Assembly (NCBI GenBank): GCA_012514545.1
Contig: JAAZAC010000232.1
Location: forward strand, 1-5,974
Direction: 5' to 3'
Source: Actinomycetales bacterium
GTDB lineage: Bacteria; Actinomycetota; Actinomycetes; Actinomycetales; Cellulomonadaceae
Length of the DNA: 5,974 bases
Shown here: positions 1 through 3,990 of the stretch, in pieces
Numbering within the stretch: the stretch's first letter is position 1
Layout: each line of letters starts with the position of its first letter
Made by a program: the position numbers and the translations under genes
The notes under the pieces: generated by a model
Database searches by the model: none
What the model was told of the DNA's origin: nothing
What the model saw: the letters and a program-made list of their open reading frames with translations, nothing else

Positions 1-365
1 CGGCCCGGACGACGCCCGCCGCGCCGTCGGCCCCGGCGGCCCCCGCGCCCGGCCCCGGCGACGACGAGGGCCCGCCCTGGGACGTCCCGCCCGCGGACGA
101 GCCCCCGCCCGATGACGCCCCGCCGCCCGAGGCGCCGGCACCGCGCCGGGGGGCCCGGGCCGCTGCCGAGGCGGCGACCCGCGCCGCCGCCTCGCGCACG
201 AACGGGCGCTCCGCCCGCGAGTCGGCCCCGGCCGCCCCGCGGGAGCCCGAGATCGACGCGAGCCCGGACGACCCGGACCTGGCCGACTCCGACCTCGTCG
301 GCGCGCCGCTCGTGGCTCAGATGCTCGGCGGCACGGTCATCGACGAGGAGATCGAGGAGCAGTAG
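1..365 (+). CDS. dnaX: DNA polymerase III subunit gamma/tau, C-terminal end (5' truncated by window)
   Basis: The frame starting at base 3 is open from the window edge to a TAG stop at 363-365, giving about 120 residues with no start codon inside the window. Most of it is a low-complexity Pro/Ala/Asp-rich linker. The last 30 residues contain DLVGAPLVAQMLGGTVIDEE, which matches the conserved extreme C-terminus of actinobacterial DnaX as I remember it. DnaX is the clamp-loader ATPase subunit that loads the beta sliding clamp and links the polymerase to the helicase at the replication fork. The AAA+ ATPase part lies outside the window, so identity rests on this tail and on recR lying nearby, a widely conserved neighbourhood. 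The YbaB/EbfC gene that often sits between dnaX and recR is absent here. The gene converges on the small minus-strand gene only 10 bases away. Confidence 0.88.
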   Translation, partial: ARTTPAAPSAPAAPAPGPGDDEGPPWDVPPADEPPPDDAPPPEAPAPRRGARAAAEAATRAAASRTNGRSARESAPAAPREPEIDASPDDPDLADSDLVGAPLVAQMLGGTVIDEEIEEQ

Positions 366-375
366 CCGCCCGCGG

Positions 376-573
376 TCAGGCGAGCGCCTGCACGATCGTC
401 GCGACGGCCAGGCCCAGCCCGGCGACCAGCACGACGGCCACCGCGACGGCCACCGCCCGGCGCCGCCGCCCGGTGGTGCCGGCGACGGCCCCGGCGAGCC
501 CGACGAGCTGGGCCTCGGCCGTGGGACCGGGGTCGGTCGGGAGGACCGCGTCGGTGCTCTCGTACGGGTCCAC
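376..573 (-). CDS. Small single-helix membrane protein, function unknown
   Basis: This is a 65-residue protein starting with GTG at 573-571 and ending with TGA at 378-376. All but one of its sense codons end in G or C, as expected for a real gene here, and a strong ribosome binding site precedes the start. The N-terminal 35 residues are polar and acidic with several prolines. A four-arginine run follows at residues 36-39, then one hydrophobic helix at about 40-62 rich in Val, Ala, Gly and Leu, and almost no tail. The positive-inside rule predicts a cytoplasmic N-terminus and an outside C-terminus. I do not recognise a family. It lies 88 bases downstream of the MerR-type gene on the same strand and could be co-transcribed with it. 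No catalytic motif is visible. It could be an anchor or a small regulatory membrane peptide, but nothing in the sequence shows which. Confidence 0.72.
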   Translation of the reverse strand: MDPYESTDAVLPTDPGPTAEAQLVGLAGAVAGTTGRRRRAVAVAVAVVLVAGLGLAVATIVQALA

Positions 574-579
574 GCGAGG

Positions 580-588
580 CCTCCTCCT
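580..588 (-). promoter_or_regulatory. Ribosome binding site of the small membrane protein gene
   Basis: On the minus strand this reads AGGAGGAGG, a near-perfect Shine-Dalgarno sequence, with 6 bases between it and the GTG at 573-571. It fixes the start of the 65-residue gene and is the strongest single argument that the gene is translated. Confidence 0.7.
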
Positions 589-605
589 GCCGGTGCCCCC
601 ACTCT

Positions 606-624
606 GCCCGATCGGGCGCGCCCG
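606..624. repeat. Two overlapping 12-base perfect palindromes
   Basis: GCCCGATCGGGC (606-617) and CGGGCGCGCCCG (613-624) are each perfect inverted repeats and share the block CGGGC. They lie in the 88-base gap between the MerR-type gene and the small membrane protein gene. As RNA the two foldings would compete for the middle block, although the loops are only 2 bases, so real hairpins would open a pair or two. The site could be an operator or a terminator-like structure after the regulator. In DNA this GC-rich, short palindromes also arise by chance. Confidence 0.4.
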
Positions 625-661
625 CCGTCGCAGTTCGGGCCGCGATCCCGCGGTGTCCCCG

Positions 662-1039
662 TCAGGCGGACGCGCCGGCCCGCGCGGACTCCCGCGCGGA
701 CGCTCGCTCGGCGGCCGTGCGCGACGTCCGCTCGAGGTAGTCGGCGATGGTCCGGCGGCTGCGGGTCAGGCAGGCGATGCGGTCGTCGAGCTCGCGCAGC
801 TCGGCCGCGAGGAGGTCGGCGACCTCCAGGGGGCACGACGCGTCGGGGTCGCGGGCGAGCGTGTCCTCGAGGTCGAGGACCGCCTTGATGAGGCGCGTCG
901 GCATGCCCGAGCGCACCATGAGCGCCACGCGCTGGGCCCGCGCGGCGTCCTCCTCGGTGTACTCGCGGTAGTCGTTCCCGGCCCGCCGGGGGAGCAGGAG
1001 CCCTTGCTGCTCGTAGTAGCGCAGCACGCGCGGGCTCAC
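662..1039 (-). pseudogene. MerR family transcriptional regulator, N-terminally truncated (probably non-functional)
   Basis: The frame runs from about base 1048 down to TGA at 664-662. It opens with GVSPRVLRYYEQQGLL, the turn and recognition helix of a MerR-type winged-helix domain, then a wing with DYREY, and a long helical region (about 70 residues) ending in a dimerisation-type coiled coil (ELRELDDRIACLTRSR). MerR proteins bind DNA as dimers and twist promoters with a long spacer. The first helix, normally of the form M-x-IGE-x-A-x-R just before GVS, is missing. Upstream of about 1040 the same frame becomes an arginine run (ARRRARRRPRR) with A or G at third positions, unlike the strict G/C-ending codons downstream, and neither other minus frame carries the missing helix. 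The only near start is the GTG at 1039-1037, which gives 125 residues with half a helix-turn-helix and a weak ribosome binding site. I therefore call a truncated gene. If translated it might still dimerise but would probably bind DNA poorly. Confidence 0.75.
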
Positions 1040-1041
1040 GC

Positions 1042-1164
1042 CCGCCCGTCGCGGTCGCCGTCGCGCTCGTCGCCGTGCCGGCGCTCGGCGCCCACCCCGC
1101 GGCCGCGCTCGCCACGACGACGGCCCGCCGCGTCGCCCCGGCCCCGCCCGCGCCCACACCGTAG
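1042..1164 (+). pseudogene. Possible 3' remnant of a membrane protein (transporter-like last helix and tail)
   Basis: Frame 1 here reads a hydrophobic stretch VAVAVALVAVPALGA followed by a short Ala/Thr/Arg/Pro tail and a TAG at 1162-1164. All sense codons but one end in G or C. It has no plausible start codon or ribosome binding site of its own, because upstream the frame runs into the antisense of the MerR-type gene. The pattern resembles the final transmembrane helix and cytoplasmic tail of a transporter such as an MFS protein. MerR regulators commonly sit divergent to such genes, so a deletion joining the two is a reasonable explanation. The stretch is short, and the opposite strand also has G/C-rich third positions, so this could be intergenic DNA with a chance open frame. 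Confidence 0.35.
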
Positions 1165-1167
1165 GCT
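1162..1167 (+). promoter_or_regulatory. Candidate -10 box for leaderless recR transcript
   Basis: TAGGCT fits the actinobacterial -10 pattern TANNNT and ends 6 bases before the recR GTG at 1174. That is the spacing at which the transcript would begin at or next to the start codon. Leaderless genes of this form are common in actinobacteria. No convincing -35 is visible. The AAGGG just before the start is too close to act as a normal Shine-Dalgarno sequence, which favours leaderless initiation. Confidence 0.4.
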
Positions 1168-1173
1168 GAAGGG

Positions 1174-1773
1174 GTGTACGAGGGCGCGGTCCAGGACCTG
1201 ATCGACGAGCTCGGGCGGCTGCCCGGCGTCGGGCCCAAGAGCGCCCAGCGCATCGCGTTCCACCTCCTCGCCGAGGACCCGGAGAACGTCGCGCGCCTCG
1301 TCCAGGTGATCAGCGACGTCAAGGCGCGCGTGCGCTTCTGCGAGGTCTGCGGGAACGTCGCCCAGCAGGAGCAGTGCCAGGTCTGCCGCGACCCGCGGCG
1401 CTCGACGTCGGTCATCTGCGTCGTGGAGGAGCCGAAGGACGTCGTCGCGATCGAGCGGACCCGGGAGTTCCGGGGCCGGTACCACGTGCTCGGCGGGGCC
1501 ATCAACCCGATCGCGGGCGTCGGCCCGGACGACCTGCGGATCGCCCAGCTCATGTCCCGCCTGGCGTCGGGCGAGGTCACCGAGGTCATCCTGGCGACCG
1601 ACCCGAACGTCGAGGGCGAGGCGACGGCCACCTACCTGGCGCGCCTGCTCGTGCCCATGGGCATCACGGTGACGCGCCTCGCGTCCGGGCTCCCGGTGGG
1701 CGGCGACCTCGAGTACGCGGACGAGGTCACGCTCGGGCGCGCGTTCGAAGGACGGAGGCGGATCAGTGCCTGA
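1174..1773 (+). CDS. recR: Recombination mediator protein RecR
   Basis: This 199-residue protein has the usual RecR length and starts with GTG. RecR acts with RecF and RecO to load RecA onto single-stranded DNA at gaps and stalled forks in the cytoplasm. Domains in order are an N-terminal helix-hairpin-helix (GRLPGVGPKSAQRIAFHLL, residues 14-32), a four-cysteine zinc site (C56, C59, C68, C71), a Toprim domain starting at about residue 79 with VVEEPKDVVAIE, and the C-terminal segment with RFRGRYHVLGG-like and ATDPNVEGEATA motifs typical of the family. The zinc ligands and the Toprim acidic residues are present, so it should be functional. The start MYEGAVQDLIDELGRLPG matches the usual RecR N-terminus, so the GTG choice is firm. 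Its 3' end overlaps the DUF5063 gene by 8 bases, indicating one operon. It lies in the conserved dnaX-recR-lysC-asd neighbourhood, here interrupted by minus-strand genes. Confidence 0.97.
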   Translation: MYEGAVQDLIDELGRLPGVGPKSAQRIAFHLLAEDPENVARLVQVISDVKARVRFCEVCGNVAQQEQCQVCRDPRRSTSVICVVEEPKDVVAIERTREFRGRYHVLGGAINPIAGVGPDDLRIAQLMSRLASGEVTEVILATDPNVEGEATATYLARLLVPMGITVTRLASGLPVGGDLEYADEVTLGRAFEGRRRISA

Positions 1774-2392
1774 CATCCCACGCATCCACCCCGACGGCGT
1801 CGGCCACGACGGCCCGGACGGGGCCGCCGAGCCCGTGCCGGACGACCTGCGCGAGCTCGCCGACACCACGGCCACCGAGGTCCGCCGCTTCCTCTCCACC
1901 GTCACCGAGGTCGCCGCGGGGACCAACCCCGAGGTCGCGATCCCGCTGCTGCTCCTCGCCGTGTCCGACCTCCTCGCGGCCGGGGCCCGCCTGGGCGCGG
2001 TCGTCGACGTCGTGCCCTCCGAGCGCTTCGAGCCCGACGTCGGGCCGGACGACGACCTCGACCCCCTCGGCGCCGCCCTCGAGAACCTCTTCGAGGGGAT
2101 CGACGAGTACGCGGAGGTCGAGGACCCGGTGCTCGAGCCGACGGTCGTGACGTCGAGCATCTCGAGCGACCTCGTGACGATCGCGGCGGCGCTCGCGCAG
2201 GGGCAGCGCCACCACGAGGCGGGCCAGCTCCTCGAGGCGCTGTGGTGGTGGCAGTACTCGTACCTCGCCAACTGGGGCGAGCGGGCGTCGTCGCTCCTGC
2301 GCGTCCTCCAGGGCGTCCTCGGTCACCTGCGGCTCGACGTCGACGACGACGTCGCCGCCGAGGCCGAGTTCCAGGCGCTGCACGGCGAGTAG
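1766..2392 (+). CDS. DUF5063 domain-containing protein
   Basis: This is a 208-residue acidic, soluble protein with no signal peptide or membrane helix. It starts with GTG inside the end of recR (8-base overlap), with GGAGG at 1754-1758 placed 7 bases upstream, so translation is probably coupled to recR. An early helical region (TEVRRFLSTVTEVA, then a Leu/Ala-rich helix), an acidic middle (residues 85-120) and a conserved aromatic block at residues 159-171 (LWWWQYSYLANWG), followed by an amphipathic helix, match the DUF5063 family as I know it. That family typically lies just downstream of recR in actinobacteria. Its biochemical role is unknown to me. The operon position hints at a link with DNA repair or simply a conserved housekeeping neighbour. 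The family call rests on the aromatic block and the context, not on a profile search. Confidence 0.85.
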   Translation: MPDIPRIHPDGVGHDGPDGAAEPVPDDLRELADTTATEVRRFLSTVTEVAAGTNPEVAIPLLLLAVSDLLAAGARLGAVVDVVPSERFEPDVGPDDDLDPLGAALENLFEGIDEYAEVEDPVLEPTVVTSSISSDLVTIAAALAQGQRHHEAGQLLEALWWWQYSYLANWGERASSLLRVLQGVLGHLRLDVDDDVAAEAEFQALHGE

Positions 2393-2406
2393 CCCGTGGG
2401 CGCCCG

Positions 2407-3198
2407 GTGACGGACGTCGGCGGCCTCGCCGACCTCGCCGGCACCACCGTCGCCCTCCTCGTGCTCACCGCGTTCGCCGCGGGCTGGGTGGACGCGGTCG
2501 TCGGGGGCGGCGGCCTCCTCCAGCTGCCCGCCCTGCTGCTCGTGCCCGGCATGGCGCCGGTCCAGGCGCTCGCGACGAACAAGCTCGCGAGCGTCATGGG
2601 CACCTCGGTCAGCGCCGCCACCTACTACCGCCGCGTCCGGCCCGACCTGCGCACCGCGCTCCCGACGGCGGTCGCGGCCCTCGCGGGGTCCGCGGGCGGC
2701 GCGGCGCTGGCCACCTGGCTGCCCGGCGAGGCCATCACGCCGATCGTGCTCGTCGCGCTCGTCGGCGTCGGGACGTGGACGGCGGTGCGGCCCGAGCTCG
2801 GCCGCACGACGGCGCTGCGCTGGAGCGGCGGGCGCCACTACGGCGCGGCGGCCGGCATCGGCCTCGTCATCGGCGCCTACGACGGCCTGGTCGGGCCCGG
2901 GACGGGCACGTTCCTCGTGTTCGCGTTCGTCGGGGTCCTCGGCTACGCCTTCCTCGACGCCTCCGCCAAGGCCAAGATCGTCAACGCGGCGACGAACCTC
3001 GGGGCGCTCGTCGTGTTCGCGCTCGCCGGGGCGCCGGTGTGGGCCCTGGGCCTGCTCATGGGCGCGGCGAACGTCGCGGGCGCCTACCTGGGGGCGCGGA
3101 TGGCCGTGGCCCGGGGGAGCGGGTTCGTCCGGGCGGTGTTCCTCGTCGTCGTGGCCGCCCTGGTGGTGCGGCTCGGCTGGGACGTGCTGACCCGCTGA
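2407..3198 (+). CDS. TSUP family (TauE/SafE) membrane permease, probable anion exporter
   Basis: This 263-residue protein is almost entirely hydrophobic, with about eight membrane helices. It shows the internal duplication of TauE/SafE (TSUP) permeases. The first half has GWVDAVVGGGGLLQLPALLL (residues 26-45) followed by a helix with ATNKLASVMGTS. The second half has GAYDGLVGPGTGTFLVFAF (156-174) followed by AKAKIVNAATNLGAL. Members move sulfite, sulfoacetate or other organosulfur anions across the cytoplasmic membrane, and some move other substrates. The substrate cannot be read from sequence. The GTG at 2407 is chosen because it is the nearest in-frame start after the DUF5063 stop and gives a short N-terminus before the first helix. 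The ribosome binding site is weak. The 14-base gap implies transcription with recR and the DUF5063 gene, although a functional link is not obvious. The 3' end falls in a hairpin shared with the opposing gene. Confidence 0.9.
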   Translation: MTDVGGLADLAGTTVALLVLTAFAAGWVDAVVGGGGLLQLPALLLVPGMAPVQALATNKLASVMGTSVSAATYYRRVRPDLRTALPTAVAALAGSAGGAALATWLPGEAITPIVLVALVGVGTWTAVRPELGRTTALRWSGGRHYGAAAGIGLVIGAYDGLVGPGTGTFLVFAFVGVLGYAFLDASAKAKIVNAATNLGALVVFALAGAPVWALGLLMGAANVAGAYLGARMAVARGSGFVRAVFLVVVAALVVRLGWDVLTR

Positions 3199-3222
3199 CC
3201 GCCGACGGCCGGCGCCGGTCAG
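3195..3222. terminator. Hairpin at convergent gene ends, candidate bidirectional terminator
   Basis: CTGACCG (3195-3201) and CGGTCAG (3216-3222) form a perfect 7-base stem around a 14-base GC-rich loop. The left arm contains the TGA of the permease gene and the right arm contains the reverse complement of the TGA of the SSI-type gene. The stem is therefore symmetric with respect to both stop codons. There is no T-run on either side, so it is not a classic intrinsic terminator. Actinobacteria often use hairpins without a T-run. Confidence 0.45.
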
Positions 3223-3785
3223 AGCCCGCTGCCGGCGTTCCCGAAGAGCGGCTCGAGCGCGTCCCAGCGCGAGATCTCGCACCCGTTGGTGCGGTCGAAC
3301 CTGGCGGTGACGCCGACGCCGCCGACCGTGCCCGTGACGGTGGCCCTCTGCGGGCCGCCCCAGATCTCGGTGCAGGCCACGTCCCGCGGCGTGGGCGCGA
3401 ACGCGTCCGCACCGCCCGCGGCCGCGATCGCGCCGCACGCGGCCTCGGCGTCGGGGTGGTCGCCGCCGGTCGGGGAGCAGGTGAGCGTCCACGTCGTCGT
3501 CGCGCCCTCGCCGGTCGCGTCGACGACGACGGTCAGGTCGGCGGCGACGGGCTCGACGGGCTCGCGCGGCGTGGGGGACGCGCCGCCGCCCGGGCCGTCG
3601 TCGGAGACCGGGTCGTCGGGGGAGACCGGGCTGTCGGGGGAGACGGTGGCGTCGTCAGCGGCGCCGGGGTCGGCGTCGCCGCCGCGCAGGCTCTGGCACC
3701 CGGCCGGGCCGAGCGCCGCGGCGAGGACGACGGCGAGGGCGAGGGCCCGGCGTCGGGCGCCGGGGCGGGCGGTGCTGGGGCGCAT
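3219..3785 (-). CDS. SSI family subtilisin-inhibitor-like domain lipoprotein
   Basis: This is a 188-residue exported protein starting with ATG at 3785-3783 behind a strong GGAAGGAGA site. Residues 1-30 form a signal peptide: basic n-region with RRR at 11-13, hydrophobic core ALALAVVLAAAL, and a lipobox-like PAGC ending at C30. It is probably lipid-anchored on the outer face of the membrane, although the -3 Pro is not ideal. A Pro/Asp/Ser-rich linker (31-80) carries a small repeat. Residues 82-183 resemble Streptomyces subtilisin inhibitor, with four cysteines at C103, C117, C138 and C169 spaced like the two SSI disulfides, and the ending NGCEISRWDALEPLF. SSI proteins block serine proteases by presenting a reactive loop after the third cysteine. 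By hand alignment the P1 residue is E140 (ACTEIWGG), unlike the Met or Lys of classical SSI, so inhibition of subtilisin is not assured. The gene stands alone, converging on the permease gene. Confidence 0.85.
   Translation of the reverse strand: MRPSTARPGARRRALALAVVLAAALGPAGCQSLRGGDADPGAADDATVSPDSPVSPDDPVSDDGPGGGASPTPREPVEPVAADLTVVVDATGEGATTTWTLTCSPTGGDHPDAEAACGAIAAAGGADAFAPTPRDVACTEIWGGPQRATVTGTVGGVGVTARFDRTNGCEISRWDALEPLFGNAGSGL
3597..3647. repeat. Imperfect tandem repeat in the lipoprotein linker
   Basis: Three units of 15, 18 and 18 bases begin at 3597, 3612 and 3630 and share the core GTCGG(GG)GAGACCGG. In the SSI-type lipoprotein they encode the linker VSPDSPVSPDDPVSDDGP. Such Pro/Asp repeats usually act as a flexible wall-spanning spacer and may vary in copy number between strains. 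Confidence 0.6.
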
Positions 3786-3908
3786 CGGGGTCTCCTTCCA
3801 CCCCGTCTGTGTCGTGAGCGGCCCGGATCCGTCAGGGCCCGCCGTCGGGACCGGGCCGGGCCGGGGCCCACATGACGGAAATCGGACGGGCGCCGAGGCG
3901 GGGCCGAC

Positions 3909-3914
3909 TATCCT
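3909..3914 (+). promoter_or_regulatory. Candidate -10 box of the lysC-asd operon
   Basis: TATCCT fits the actinobacterial TANNNT consensus and is one of the few AT-containing hexamers in this intergenic region. Transcription would begin near 3920, giving a leader of about 70 bases before the lysC GTG. No good -35 lies at the usual spacing. The weak candidate TCGGAC at 3882-3887 is about 21 bases away. Confidence 0.4.
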
Positions 3915-3926
3915 CGACCGCACATC

Positions 3927-3967
3927 GCGGCGGCGACGGTGGCGCCGCTCCCGTGGCCCGTCGGGCC
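3927..3967 (+). other. Two successive potential hairpins in the lysC leader
   Basis: GCGGCG (3927-3932) pairs with CGCCGC (3943-3948) around a 10-base loop. A little downstream GGCCC (3955-3959) pairs with GGGCC (3963-3967) around a 3-base loop. The second hairpin ends 13 bases before the GGAG ribosome binding site at 3981-3984. There is no T-run and no leader peptide rich in Lys, Thr or Met, so amino-acid attenuation is not supported. They may only shape leader RNA or reflect GC content. Confidence 0.3.
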
Positions 3968-3990
3968 GCTCGTCCAACCCGGAGCCTGTC

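Larger units (their letters stand above)
3786..3990. other. Divergent intergenic region between SSI-type lipoprotein gene and lysC
   Basis: These 205 bases should hold the promoters of both divergent genes. The minus-strand ribosome binding site (GGAAGGAGA, complement of 3791-3799) belongs to the lipoprotein gene. I could not pick out a clear -10 or -35 for that gene. The middle is extremely GC-rich, with three tandem CCGGG units at 3851-3865 and two GGGCCC sites at 3835-3840 and 3864-3869. The right part holds the candidate lysC -10 box and a leader of roughly 70 bases. Confidence 0.6.

Noticed and set aside
112..888. A 258-residue plus-strand frame across the dnaX end and the minus-strand genes
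   Set aside because: It is almost entirely Arg/Pro/Gly/Ala, lies out of frame with dnaX, and crosses two oppositely oriented genes. It is a GC-content artefact.
1040..1159. Extension of the MerR-type protein to the upstream ATG at 1159
   Set aside because: The added 40 residues are an Arg/Ala/Gly run whose codons often end in A, and they lack the conserved first helix. A frameshift also fails to explain it, since neither other minus frame carries the helix.
1036..2271. A 411-residue minus-strand frame opposite recR and the DUF5063 gene
   Set aside because: It is a shadow of two well-supported plus-strand genes, with low-complexity basic composition and no credible start signal.
3286..3990. 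In-frame upstream extension of lysC that would give a 658-residue protein
   Set aside because: The extension runs antisense through the SSI-type lipoprotein gene and has no family similarity. The GTG at 3991 gives the canonical aspartate kinase N-terminus with a GGAG site.
3920..3990. Lysine riboswitch or amino-acid attenuator before lysC
   Set aside because: The leader of about 70 bases is too short for a lysine riboswitch. It has no T-run terminator and no leader peptide enriched in Lys, Thr or Met.
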